Below are positions 12,481 through 25,200 of a stretch of 64,000 bases of DNA, piece after piece. How positions within the stretch are numbered: position 1 is the stretch's first letter; every line of letters begins with the position of its first letter. The position numbers were made by a program, and so were the translations under genes. Below the pieces are notes generated by a model. The model did not search any database. It saw only the letters and a list, made by a program, of their open reading frames with translations, and had not been told where the DNA came from. The stretch is taken from NCBI GenBank assembly GCA_002633005.1, contig NMRA01000268.1:287982-351981 (forward strand), read 5' to 3'. The DNA is from Phoronis australis. Lineage: Eukaryota; Phoronida; Phoronidae.

Positions 12481-14189
12481 CCATACATAAAGTCGCGCGG
12501 ATGGCCCGCCATTTTGGGACAAGAATAAATATTTCCGAAATGAGTTTTTCATAGTCCACAAAATTGGTACAAGGTCCAAAAACTGTTTTTCAATGATCCT
12601 CGAATTTCGGACAATGTCATAAACATCGGATTTCTGTCCTGCGACTTTCGGACAAGGAACATTTTCGAAACGCTAACTTTGGATCGACGCAACTCTCGTG
12701 TCATTAAAGCGTTCAATGGATGATTACTGCTCTACAAGGCTTGAATCTGAAAATCGGTGCAACGGGCTCTGTAATTTTTACCTTGTCTTGAAGATGTCAC
12801 GACTGTTACTTGGTTGTCTTGCGTTTAGCTTGTGTTTGGCGCTTTATCTATGAAGAGAATCACCGAGTCCCGAATGACGAAAATATCTGATGAAAATACA
12901 AATGGGAAATACACTGAAGGCTGCAACTTTTCGTTGTAGCGTGACATTTGCTCTGGTTTAATTAGACCGTGCTGTTCGACTTCCGACTGTCACATTGAAC
13001 TTGCACACCTGACATCAACTTGGGTGCTTATGAAACTTTTTATTTTAAAAACGTCCTGGCCTTTGCAAATGCCCTTGTCAGTGGCTAAAATCTCCCGACG
13101 ACGTGTTCGGATTTTATCCTTGACGCGATGAGAAATATTTTTGTTTAGGTCCCCATACACAATACAGCCAAGCCTGTCCGTCAGATATCGCGCGTTCAAA
13201 GTAGTGTAGATAGTGAACAGCAGTAGCCGAAAGAAACGGGGGCCAAAGAAAAGCTGGTTACAAAGCAAACACAATTAAGTCGCACACCGCGTGAGTCCGA
13301 CCGAGGCTGCATCGTGCACGGGAGATTTTAAGTTTCTTCCTCTTCAGTCGATTAACTATCGTCGGACAATAAGTTTTGACACCGGGACCCCTTGGCACTC
13401 TCTGTCTGCGGCGACTAAGAAAATCCTCCACTAATTTTGAAAAATGCCGACAAGTCAGTTGAATCAGATTTGGTATAGTCGTTGCTTCTTGTGGTTTTAC
13501 GGGTAGGTTAACAAGAATACAGGACCCGCAGTCCGATGCAACGGGCCTGGAACCTGATAGGTGTTTACAACCCTTAGTTCCATATATAATTTCTACAGAA
13601 CCTTGTCTTTTTGTCCATGTCACCGCCTTCAGTTGATAATTTTGAGACAAAAAAAGAAATGTGATCTTAAACTAAAAAATGTGGTTTTTGTATTACCTAA
13701 GGTAGTTTTAGGAGCATTTCAGCTGTAAGTATATTTAATTGTGTTTGATTCGAAAGAGATGACAGTTACATTGCTAATTATTATTGTTCTATTTTTACCT
13801 GAGGTGATGCGTAACCTGCAGCAAGGGTAAACAATTTTGGAAAGTATTACCAGCGATTTCCGTATATAAGTTTGGGAAACCAAAAGTCGGAAGTAAAAAT
13901 ACACCACGGCCTATACTCGGCAATGCCGAATACACGAACAAAGTATAAATACTGTAACTCGCCCTAAATATATCCTAGTGAGAACAGCATTATTTTTAGA
14001 TTTCAAACATGAATTTTTATTCTCAGATATGCATCCCAGGAATATTTTTGGGAAAAAAATTTAAGATACGCGAACTGTGGATATATTCTGCTGGACTTAA
14101 ATTCGAAAATCTACGGTGGATCTTCCTAAACCTGTAAACCATGAAAAATTCATTGAGACAGTTTTGTTCAACTAACATGTTCAACTAGC
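12481..14189. other. Mixed-composition stretch, no gene recognised
   Basis: Minus-strand open frames at 12990-13274 and 13258-13650 overlap and are moderately GC-rich, but their products match nothing I can name and show no domain. 12480-12760 repeats 'ttcggacaa' phrases. It could be an eroded mobile element. Confidence 0.4.
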
Positions 14190-14244
14190 ATGCCGTTCTT
14201 GCAAGTCGGTCAGAGCGTTCGCGTTGAAGGCGTTATTGCAACAG
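14190..14244 (+). CDS. Possible first exon of an unidentified gene
   Basis: An ATG at 14190 opens 18 codons (MPFLQVGQSVRVEGVIAT plus one base) ending in a strong donor ACAG/GTAAGT. The stretch is GC-rich relative to its surroundings. The phrase PFLQVGQSVRVEGVI weakly recalls the N-terminal strand of a galectin domain, but no downstream exon was found before the next gene, so no product is assigned. It could be chance. Confidence 0.2.
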
Positions 14245-14950
14245 GTAAGTGTTGTTTTGATTTTTGTTTGGTGTTTCCATATTTTATTTTGTTATGTATT
14301 CCAATCTTCATATAGTCATTGTTCTTCTTCAGAAGAAACAGCCCTGTTATGATTATCAGTTTTATTTCATCCACAAACAGATTTCACAAGAGTTTTCACC
14401 GTCAGCAGTTAAGCTTGTGGTTAAAAACGTAAGCGAAACCCTGATGTGTTAGATCATCTCAGTTTCATGAAGACGCGCCAGTGTGTCACTGAGTTGACAT
14501 TGAGTGTTTCAAAGGCTGTGGATGAGAAAGGTTTCAATTGTAAAAAACGGTTGAGTGAATTTGATGTTGGTAGCATTTGAAATTGCATTCACTTTCTAGA
14601 CCACGCTCTTCTATATACAATATGTTAGTTAATCGTGCTCTTCAGCCGCGCAGCACTGTACGAGTCGACACATTCCCATCATTTGCAGTAGGCCTAAACA
14701 TGTAGAATGACAGTGATCCAGAGTCTGATGCGCTTCTTCAACAGATGACAACCACCAGAGCGACGAATGGGGATCATGAGTGGAAGAGAAACTACTCATT
14801 TAACTATCATGATTATCTTTGCACTCTATTTTGGTTAATTGTTCATTCGACGTTTTCATGTTGAAACTGAGCTTTCAGTTAATATGCAAATAAAGGTGTC
14901 ATAGTTAACTTGCGTTTCGGTTTGTAACTGGCAGACAATGCACGGATGCG
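14245..14950. other. No feature recognised
   Basis: AT-rich sequence between the possible first exon and a degenerate repeat array; nothing recognisable on either strand. Confidence 0.4.
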
Positions 14951-15059
14951 TTTAACAAATATACATATATACCCTGTTCTCGTCATTGTTCGTCACTTTC
15001 TTCACTGAACTCGTTCCCACATCCATTACTGTTACGTTTAATGCAAAATTCGTTAAAAT

Positions 15060-16010
15060 TGAGAAAGCGCATGTTTTGATGGTCAGGAACCCTCTTTGTG
15101 CGTCGAATACGCAAGTCCAGCTTTTTAATGGGAAACCACATTGAAAAAAGCCCTTATCAGGGCACTCTTTGTGCGTTGACAATGCAAACTCCACATTTTT
15201 ATTGAGAAGACACATTTTTACAAAAGAGAATCAGTTGTCTGGAACGTTTCATGTGTGTCAACAACGCAAACCAGACTGTCCTTGAAAAGCCCATGTTTGT
15301 CACCAGGAACACTCTTGTTTTTCACAACACACCCTGATATTTCAAATGAGCACATTTTTGAAAGAAATTCCGTCACTTGCCGAGAAAAGTTTTTGAGTAT
15401 CGGCAATGCAAGCCGAATATTTCATATTTTTCAGGGCTTGGAATGACCAATGACAAAAAAAGCGGAAACTTTTACGGCACAAAACATGAGCCTTGAAATA
15501 GTCGATGTGAACCTTTCGCCGACAAAAATCGAGTGGACTAAAAAAAAAAAAACCACCATCAGTAGCACACACATCTGCGTCTTTTTAGCTTGACCGTCCA
15601 CTCCCACCCCACGCATCCACACGATTTTGGCTACAGAGCCGCAGTATTTTGTCACACGAGACGCCATTGAAAATCCCACCACGCTATTCCAGATGCCCAG
15701 GCAATGTTGACAATTTACGTTCCTCAGAAACATAAAGAGCAACTTCCGCTTTTCGAGGTGAACGTCGCCGGCAACGTCGCGGTAAGAAAGGAATTTGCCG
15801 CGGAAATTTTAAATCAAATCCGATTTTTTTTACGTGGAAATATAATAAAATGCGTGGACAGAACATTTGAAATTAGCGGAAATCCGCGTTTCCGTGGAAA
15901 ATTCCAAGCCTTGATTTTTGAAAAAAGAACCAAAACTTGTCGGGAATGTTCTTTGTGCATCGACAACGCACATTTCTTATTGGGAAAGCCAGTTTTTCAA
16001 AAATTAATGG
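15060..16010. repeat. Degenerate tandem repeat, period about 75-80 bp
   Basis: A core like 'ctttgtgcgtcgacaatgcaaac...ttttattgggaaagcacatttt' recurs at about 15096, 15171, 15253, 15402 and 15953, with heavy divergence between units. Overlapping open frames on both strands here are by-products of the repeat. Confidence 0.5.
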
Positions 16011-16410
16011 CGCAGACCGTTTAGTCCCGTTGACCAACACTTATACTGCTATCAAATGGCTGATACTACGACTGCTCAGCAAAATAATGTACACTTATGA
16101 AATTCGGACACGAGTTGAAACCCAAATTTGGAGGTCCGCCAAATTCGGACACCACAAAAATGATGTTTCGCGAGATTCGTCCAAGAATGAATTTTTTCTA
16201 TTGAAATTAATTTTTAGAGTCCGAAAATCACGCGACTTTACCACACATACACCGAATTGCTCATAAAATATTAACCTGCACATGTCAAAATTGAATACAA
16301 CACAAATATATGAGTAGGGTATATATAAAATTGCCAGTTTGTCGCCTAAAGTCACGATGTCGATGACGCCGTCCATTCGTAATTCATCGGTAATTTCCGT
16401 ACCGTCCTTG

Positions 16411-18166
16411 ACCTAAGATAGGGTGAGCAAACCAATATGGCGGAAATTCAGCAAGAGCGAAATTTTGCCATTTTTCATGATTTTCACAAGCTCATATCTA
16501 TTAGCATACTAAGTGGTGGAAAATGAAAAGTATGCCAGTGAAATATTTAATTTTTCTTCTTTCTATTGATATCCATTACAAAATATTTGGCCACTTATGA
16601 GTATTTTTAAAAATTGAAGTAAAGCGAGCACCTCACACATTTTCCACTCACCGGTAAATTCTTGTGACTTTCAGTAGGGGTCAAACTTTCAGCTGTTAAA
16701 TGGCTGTTACTGAACCGATTTTAATGATATTTATATCAAACTGTTTGCTACAAAATTCTGCTTTCAACCCTGAGTGTACACTTTTTATTTTTTTGACAAA
16801 AATATGAAAAAATCTACTTTTTTTAATTTAATGCCTCGCCACTCTCTCACCTGGAAAAATCCTAAAAGTGTACACTCAATGTCATTATCACTTATCATGT
16901 CCTAATCCATTCCTGATCAAATTTTTTCACTTTATCTCACCATTTCCATTTAGGAACACTTCTAAAAAGGTAACTTCAGTCATTTTTCAAGAACCATGTT
17001 GACCTTTGCAGGGTTCAAACTAAACTCGAACCTGATTGGTCAAATGCATTCAACAGAACCAGTCAAAACTTCTCTAAATTACAAAAAGTGGCCCAAACCT
17101 GGTAAAATATTTTCTTTAAATATAATATAGAATACTTTTAAAATTTAATTTACTTCAATTTTGGGGATAGAGTCATTTTTTTCTATTTTCTTCAAAAATA
17201 TTTTCTGTTACACTTTTACTATCTCGTGGGGGCGCTGTGATCAGTTTCATTTTTAAAAAGTTACATATTTCACGAAAATAAATCTTCAGTCACCGCTGCA
17301 GTGCATCAAAACATTTTAGAATACAAATATGCTCTTTTTGGATAGTCACCAACACAACACCTCTCAGTTTCTATATTATTTGACAGGAATGAAATTGATT
17401 TAAAATTCGTTGAAATTTTAGGGTCCAATTTAATTTTGTTTAATTAAAAATGCATATTATCATTTTTTGTCATTTGGAGTGCAACTTAAGATTGTGAAAA
17501 CATTGATCTTACTTGGGAAAAAAGATTAATATACATAACCTCATAAATAACGAAATACTCTGAAAAAGACTAGTTTTCTGGTTTTTGCTCATTTTGAATT
17601 CATTTGCTATGCAAATTTCATTTTTTAGAATTATTTCAAAATCTTTTGGAGCAAGAGAAACATGTTCACTAAACCATAGTAATTCTTGAAATGTTTTGTC
17701 ATTTTCAAGGTAATAAGTTGCTCTCTTTTTAAAACATCACTTGTTCAACTTAGCTTCAGGGGCAAAAATGTCCTGTCACAATTAAAAAAAAAGTCGATGG
17801 TGAATTTTTCAATTTTTGTTGTTCTTGTTCGTGCAAAATATAATAATTTGTGGTTTGGTGTTTATGCCATGTTGTTAACCTACTTGCAAAGGACTCTCCA
17901 TCTTGTTTAAAGAACACTGTGAGCTATGAATTCCCAAATATAGTTGTCTAAACTTGCCATTTTCTGTGGCCTGAAATTTCTGGGTGCCGTTTGCTGAAAA
18001 AAAGGCCATTTTTGAGGCTCTAAAATTCAAATAACTCGGGAACCACCGAACCGATTTGAAAAATTCAAAAAGTTGTATAAACGGCATATCTAAAGCTATC
18101 ATTTAACACTCTTTTCAAGTGTTTCTGATGAAATTTGTATTTGAGTTTGCTCACCCTACCTAAGAT
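16411..18166. mobile_element. 1.74-kb non-autonomous DNA transposon with 9-bp target duplication
   Basis: AGGGTGAGCAAAC at 16420-16432 is the exact inverted complement of GTTTGCTCACCCT at 18145-18157. ACCTAAGAT directly precedes the first (16411-16419) and directly follows the second (18158-18166), so the target duplication is a perfect 9 bp. Read as TAGGG...CCCTA the inverted repeat gains one base at each end and the duplication becomes 7 bp. The 1738-bp interior is very AT-rich and codes for no transposase. 9 bp would suit Mutator- or Merlin-type elements; 7 bp would suit P-type elements. The superfamily stays open. Confidence 0.88.
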
Positions 18167-18277
18167 GGAAGTGTGTTTGGGCTTTTTGTGAACATTTTTG
18201 TTCTTTGACTGCGAATTTCTTATGAAGTCGCCGGAACAGGACACCGTGAAGAAGAAAGAACAATTGCCAATGGTTTT

Positions 18278-18428
18278 GTTGTAGATGTGCTTCCGGTGAA
18301 TTATATGAGCCTCTGTTAGCTACTCGCTAACGGGCAATTGCCTATTAGCTGAATGGTTAGCACGCTTGCCGGTTTTATGGGGGTCGCGGGTTCGATCCCC
18401 GAGTCGGGTGATCTCCGCTATTACTACA
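18278..18428 (+). mobile_element. tRNA-derived SINE copy (plus orientation)
   Basis: Contains an A-box-like TAGCTGAATGGTTAGCACGC and a B-box GGTTCGATCCC, both at tRNA-like spacing. Ahead of them are a 17-base hairpin (GTTAGC loop GCTAAC) and the palindrome GGCAATTGCC. The presumed acceptor ends do not pair, so this is not a working tRNA gene. The same sequence occurs in minus orientation in the 386-bp array at 60.6-61.9 kb and at 63.1 kb. Confidence 0.75.
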
Positions 18429-18595
18429 GTTTGTTGAAACCTTGTTTTGTGTAAACTTATTGAGTTTTATGTTAGCTATGGAGGGCTGAAATGAAGCACC
18501 CGTGGAATTTCTAGTCGGGAGTGTCATACCTTGTAGTATTATATGTAGTGTATTGGGGACGATCAGAAGCTGAGGAGGCCTGTGCCTTGCCCGGC

Positions 18596-18673
18596 CCTTG
18601 CCGGTTTTATGGCCATGGCCATGGGGGTCGCTGGTTCGATACCCGTGTCGGGTAATCTCGGCTATTACTACAC
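18596..18673 (+). mobile_element. Partial tRNA-like SINE fragment
   Basis: Second, truncated copy of the tRNA-like part. It runs from the CTTGCCGGTTTTATGG region through a B-box variant GGTTCGATACC to CTCGGCTATTACTACA. It lacks the A box and contains a small local duplication (GGCCATGGCCAT). Confidence 0.6.
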
Positions 18674-19173
18674 AGTTTTGACAATCTCCATAAGATCGGC
18701 CCTTCATTTTCACTTGAATTAATAACTTGAATTTTTTACTTAATCGTTTAACTTACCAGTTAAGCTTCGATTAGACCCAGTCTTTGTCTTCATCAACTTA
18801 AAAAGTGCATCGTAGACTGTGCACACAAATGAAACACCGGAAACAAATTCATCATAAAAAACTAAAATAGTTTTCGTCAGCTCAGCTTTATTTAAAAAAT
18901 AACTCTTTAAATTATCCATAATACCAAAAAATATACAAATAAGCATAAAATATAATAAAAAGTACTTCTTTGAAGATAATTAACAAAACATTCGAAAGGA
19001 TTCAAATTACGGCTGTGTTTACAATGGTAAAAGGTCAAGTTGTGGCTTCTACGTGCACTGGATGCACTCGGTCAGTTTAACATTGAGCAGTGACCACGGC
19101 GTGCTTTCGGGTAGCAGCTTCCTTTGTTGGAGGGACGCGCAACAGCAGTCTCCTCTTGATTCCTATTAACTCG
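18674..19173. other. Region upstream of RPIA, presumed promoter and 5' UTR
   Basis: The first 350 bp are AT-rich with nothing recognised. The last 150 bp before the RPIA start codon are more GC-rich (for example 'ggagggacgcgcaacagcag'), as expected for a 5' UTR. No TATA box stands out. Confidence 0.4.
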
Positions 19174-19251
19174 ATGGCTACCGTTCCACGAAGTATCATC
19201 GATGCTGGGAAGAAAGCTGCAGCGTACGCTGCAGTAAATGATCACATTAAG
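19174..19251 (+). CDS. RPIA: RPIA exon 1
   Basis: 26 codons starting [20 protein letters not shown]; donor AAG/GTACTG. Matches the N-terminal helix that precedes the GSGST loop in RpiA proteins. Confidence 0.88.
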
Positions 19252-22200
19252 GTACTGTCTGTAGGCCTACTGTGTAGTGTGCATGCTGTATGGTACTGTA
19301 TTTAGGGAGAACAACATTTTTCAAAAATTTTAGAAAATGTGCATGTAATATACATCACGAGAAAGCTCTCTACAAGACTAAAAGAACGGTGCAAAAAATT
19401 TTTAAATCGGACTTACGGTTCCGGAGAAAATGGTGTTTTTGTGTCAAATTTTTTGGTAAAAATTCTGTCAAATCAAATTTGTGAGTTTGAAATATAATGG
19501 TTACAAATCTACGTAACCTAGACAGACATGTTATACATCATTTCAAAGAAAATTTTATGATGAATAATTTGCAAAAAAGAACATTCCGATTGGACATTCC
19601 TGTGCGAAGATATTGACCTTAAAGTCAACAAAGTCGACGAAGAAAAGTCATTACGTTCAATTTTGTCGTTTCAAATTGGCATAAAATAACAATCACTCAA
19701 GAAAAAAAAATAAGCTAGTATCATTTCAAGATTTTTCATCAGGGAAGTTGAAATCTGATAATTGGTTTGGGCAAATTATTAATATTATTTTGTGACTTTT
19801 TTGTTGACATGCAGTTTGCGACTTACTTAACTTTGTCAAAATGCATTACTTAAAAAAATTAAAGATAAACAACATCATTTCAAATATGTATTGATGAAAA
19901 GTATGATAAACAAAAATTTTAATACAAGCTTCATACAGTAAATAGAAATTAAACATACTTTCCACAACAATGTAACAAAATGTAGACCTTGTCTTGAGCC
20001 ATGCAGGAAAGTTCATGCTATGCCGGAAACGACAACTGCAATATTATTTCCAAAGTTGTCTTGATATGAACACATAAAGGTATGTATGATGGGCAGATAA
20101 ATAAAGTTCTCAAGGCATCCTCAAGGAAGGAAGGTCAAACCTTTTCACTGATTATTGACAGTGAGTACCTTCAAGTAAACAGACAGTCAGTGGAGTTCCT
20201 TACACAGACTTGTGGCCTCTTCAAGGGGCCAAACCCTTTCACTGACTATCGAAAGTCAGTGGAGTGCCTTACAGACTTATGGCATTCTCAAGGAAGGGGG
20301 GGGCAAACACTTTCACTAAGTCAGTGGAGTACTTCACAGAGTTGTATCATCCTCCAGGAAGGGGGCTGTTAAGTCAGTGGAATACCAATACACAATATGG
20401 AGCACGCCAGCACTTCGAGGTCCTCTTGACCAAAATCGTCCATCACCCGAAAGGTGCGCACAGCCTCATCTTCATCGTAGTGGGTATTGAGCCAAACTCA
20501 CTTGCTGACTGCAAGTAGAATCGGTAGAAGCAGGACAGAAGAAGGATCTGGACCAAGAGCTAGCCTGGTCTGATGAGACAGAAATGCGAGCTGAGACATG
20601 ATGATATGTATTATAGTAAACTGACAAATAGGAATGAAATTATCAGAAAAAATGATGAAGAAAATAACAACTGGTTTGGTCCACAGCATTTTCCAACAAA
20701 GGTTACGTGAAAGATATAGGCCAGGCTGAGATATATAACAATCTAGACGAACCTCTGAATTGTTTTGTAAAAACTATATTCATGGTAAAAAAATATTGAT
20801 AGCATGTATAGTTTTTCATGGTAGTAAACATACAGTTTTGGTTGAAAACACAGCACTGGAGTAGAAATGCACAGTTGTAATATTTGTTTACTCTAAAATT
20901 AAAATGTTTTCATTTTCTATCTTGACATATGCTGGCTAAACTGTCTTTGCCAGTATGGGTGGTCCTGTCTGGCCACAAGTCAGGTCTTAGTGGCCTGACC
21001 TACAAAAATGTGAGGCAAAAATAGGAAAAAAGAACCTTAAATAAGAGATTCATTGTTCTCACAACGAGAAATTACTTTTTGGGTCTCTTTTACATTAACT
21101 TTTCAACAGGAAAAGTTGAAATGCTTTAGTTTGGGAACCAAAAATTCGCCGCGATTCGAAGGAGCACCCCTAGCGGCAGTACCCGGAACTACGAAGTGAG
21201 TCAGAAATACGCCCGATTGTCAGAAATCGACGAAGGGCCCGTTTGCAACAAGTGTTTGAAATAGTTCATTGATGAACCCTTTAGTGCGCAATACGATTCA
21301 TTATGTGCGCAAATTAGGAAATGTACCAATTAATTCAGATCAAAGTTGAAGGTCGTGGGAACTGGCAACTTTTTCAACTTTTAAGACGACGAAAGTGAAA
21401 ACTACTTACGTAATAACGTGCGCAAGGGTTTCCTCTACAAGTTCATGAAGTTTCACGCCAAAATTCGAGAGTTTAGTCTTCTCCTGAGTTGAAAATCAAA
21501 TACCAGTTGTTTTTACCGGCGACCATTTTGCTTTGAAATGTCGGTCACGTTGCTGCAAAAAACTCGTGCAAAGTATTATTAAACGGATTTTGCGACGAAA
21601 AAAGACTAACATTTAAGTAAAATAACGTACTATTTCATACTTTGTATTAATTTTTATTCACATTTATTGCATTTTTGAGTGATTTTTTGCCGATTGTAAT
21701 GTGCAAATTTTACACGGTGACAGATACGCGAAGCGATTTGGTGACGTATGTTGTCCTCGCTACTGTATTATGTCTGTGGTGTCCCATTGCCATATTGTTT
21801 TTCACCTGTCTTTGGCCTGAGCAAAAAACTGAAATGTTCAGACAGTCATCCAGTTGAGTTATGAGTTTCACCCATCTATCAATGGCGTGAATTTTAATTT
21901 TTAAGCCTGTAAATAACGTAGAAAAAAATCCGAAACTTAAAAAGAGGCGATCCAGATCCTCAGTCTAAAGAATACACTAGTGTTTCGAAAAGTAGAATAA
22001 ATATACGTAAATAAAACAACAAAAATGGATCACTGAAATTTTCGGATATATAACATTCTTCGTGTACAGAAACCTTGAAACTATTGGATTGAACATAAAG
22101 ACTTCTTAAATTATATCTTTACTTTTTTCCACAACAATGACAATGTATCATGCTCATTACACCATATATCAGATGTCAATTGTCATATAGTGTTTGATTT

Positions 22201-25200
22201 TACTTTATTTCTCTTTCTGTTGACGAAGGATGTTATTACATCTGAAAATTTCAGTGATCCATTTTTTTGTTTATTTACGTATATTAAGCCTGTAAACTAA
22301 TGCTAAAAGTGTGAGGGTTTCTTTTGTACTTTGTAGCACATATTACACTTGCAGTATAAATGGAAGCAAGACTCTTCTGCTCAGCAGAGATGATGGAGCT
22401 TCTATAGGAGCTTCATACACCGAAAGTTTTTTGGCAAATTATCCACTGACTAAAGCATCAAAGCCGCGTAATTGTTATTAATGCCTTTTGCGCATAGATA
22501 GACACCATAGGAGGTCGTTGAAGTATTTAATTCCTTTCAAGTTGAACAAATGCTCTTGTTATCAGACTTTTTCTTCGAGCAGTCCCTTGTTCAGTTCCAA
22601 AAACCGGTAACTCGCCATTTTCACACTGCACATGGGTATAAGTACGTCATGCCACCGGCCGGGCGCAGTGTGGTTGCTGACACGAACCCCTGGACACTTT
22701 CCATGGAGCAAATGGTGGTGATAATTAAGGCTTCAACTGTGCAGGTAGGCAGCTCGCATTGCCTTTCTGCTGCTGCTTACCAGAGGACAAAGCAGGCTCG
22801 TATTTATGCATATATGGGATAAATGGACAATAATCCTTATGGCAGTTTTATTTGTAATAACAGCAAATTCGTGGAATGCTGAAGCCAAGAAAACATTTAG
22901 TACAGTAGTTTTTGATATAAACTGGACGAGGTTAAAAGAGGCCTGAACTACATGTTTCAGCATTTTAATATGAATTTTGAAAGTATAAAGGTTGGTTACT
23001 GGCATCCATGTACAGCACACATCACGAATTTTTGGCCGACCGGTCGGAAATTGGTCGACGACCGGCCGTCGACCGGTCGTCTAGCCGCCCAGCAGCCGAC
23101 AAACAACGGTCGGCTAGGAGCCGTCTGCTGNCAAGCGCTGTACAGCACAAAGAGATATAGGTCATTAGCCTTGCAAGTACGTAGTCCAGTTGACAGATCA
23201 ACATGTGCATACTCACAGCCTTTTTTGTTTTTCTTTCCTGCGACTTTGATTCATGCCAGGGCCTAGCCAGCCAGCTAGCTGTATGAAGACTATCTTCAAA
23301 ATACAACTAGGTACCAGTAGCACTGTGTGTTGAGGTCCGTTAGATTCCGAAATTTCACATAGCCCGGGTAGTTCTGCTCGTCACCTCGTCCCGAAAGTTA
23401 TATCAACATGTAGAGCTCTAAACCGGCAGGGGAGCGTGCAAATATCTGGGTGTCAACCGACACTCACCTTGCCCGCTGGAGCAATTTAAGTGAAAAACAA
23501 TCTAGTAAACATTATTTTATTTCATAATTCTCAGCCTTTTGTTACAAAGAAAACAGTACGCTCAACACACGCTATTTTCTAAAAATTTGCGATATCTGCC
23601 GGGAAATGATGACAGCTTCGCAGGAGCAATTTTTTATGGTATTAAAATACCAAAAACTTGTAAGGAAATGAAATCAGCTCTAGTAATTTGTTGTGACATG
23701 TACACAACTTCGAAGAACAGTTCGATCGCTTGTTATACTTGGAAGAACAACTCGGGGAACGAAACTGGCCAATAAGGCAACAGGTGGCGGTGCCGAAAGC
23801 TGACCTTAAAGAGCGCACCCAAATTTTAGCAGCAGAGTGAACGGCAGAACGTCAACTTTTTCAACACCAGTCAATAATTTAGTTTACTCAAGGAACAGTG
23901 TAATTTTTAATGTCACTAACTTTGTGTCAGATTTTGTTCGATCAGTTTTTACCCACGTCAGTGCCACGGCCGCTGTATATTTACTATACAGCTTGCACGG
24001 TGAGTTCTGATATAGACTTTATTCATCAATTAAATTACATTAAAAATACATGTTATTGTATTTCAGGAACCTTTTAAAGTTGGATGAATTTTTGATCCAC
24101 AAAATCGCCACTAAATACCCTTTTCTTTTTACTAGTTTGACGTGATAGGTATTCTTCCATGCACTATGTTGAAATCGCGGCAACTAACCTTGCGCTTAAT
24201 TAAAAAAAGTAATAACGGCTAAGTGTAATGACGTCTTGTCAAACTCTAACTTAAGTTCGAGAAACTGTTTGGTGTCATGAGTCATGGGTATGCTGTTGGA
24301 ATGTTAGGAGTTCTCATTTTTATGCGCCCACATATTTACATGTGGACGCATTATGCCATCATCTCCTTCCGTCCGTCCGGGGGGCGTCCGTCCATCGTCC
24401 GCTGCTCTATCTCCAAAACACTTTGACTTACGTTCATGAAATTTGGCACATATGCTCCATTCATGAATGGGACGGCATGAGCGATTTTTCGAACGGATCC
24501 GACGACCGGTGTGTCCCCTAGTGGCAATTTTAGTTTTTTACGCTTACCTTTGTATCTTCAAAAGTCCTGAATGGATTTTCATGAAATTTGGTGTGTTGGC
24601 ACCTATTAGTGAGACGACGCTATCCTGCAGTTTTCGGATGGATCCGACGTAGTTTGCGTCACCTAGTTGCCATTTTTACTGTTTTTGAGTCTGTTTTTTG
24701 CGTCCGCCCCTCTATCAACCAAACCGCTCAAAGGATGATTGTGAAAATTGGCATGTATGTGCTTACTGTAAAGAGGATGGTTGACGATGATTTTCTGATG
24801 ATTTCGACTACTGCGGCGTCTCCTAGAGGCAGTTTTGTTTTTGTTGCGCCTATGGCTGTATCTTTTTTTCACAATTAATACATTTATTACAAAAGACAAA
24901 TACATATACAAATATACACACAACACAACACAACAACGTACAGAGCTGTGCATAAAAATAACGAGAAAGCACTTCATTGTTACTTCGAAGTTAAAAAGTA
25001 CTACTTAAGTTTCTGTTCTGGCATCTGGTCAACTCTCTGGGTCCCCTCATGTTTCAAAAACACATTTCCAATCTTCCCATTTTTCGTATCATTAAATTTC
25101 CGTGTGTTTAACGAAGCACTAAGTTCTACATTAAAACACTCATTCAAAAAATTTTTAAGACATCCTAAATTAGGTTTGACGTTAGCAAATTTCCTTTTAA

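Noticed and set aside
12990-13650. Two minus-strand frames of 94 and 130 codons
   Set aside because: No domain, no splice logic, no similarity I can name; described only as an unrecognised stretch.
14190-14244. Galectin gene call
   Set aside because: The similarity is a single short phrase and no second exon with the sugar-binding residues was found.
19090-19173. Upstream extension of RPIA exon 1 from a GTG codon
   Set aside because: No ATG in this stretch; the ATG at 19174 gives an N-terminus consistent with RpiA proteins.
23131-23131. Fourth single N as another false duplication
   Set aside because: Flanks on the two sides share only a short 'gtacagcac' phrase, so the duplication explanation is not supported here.
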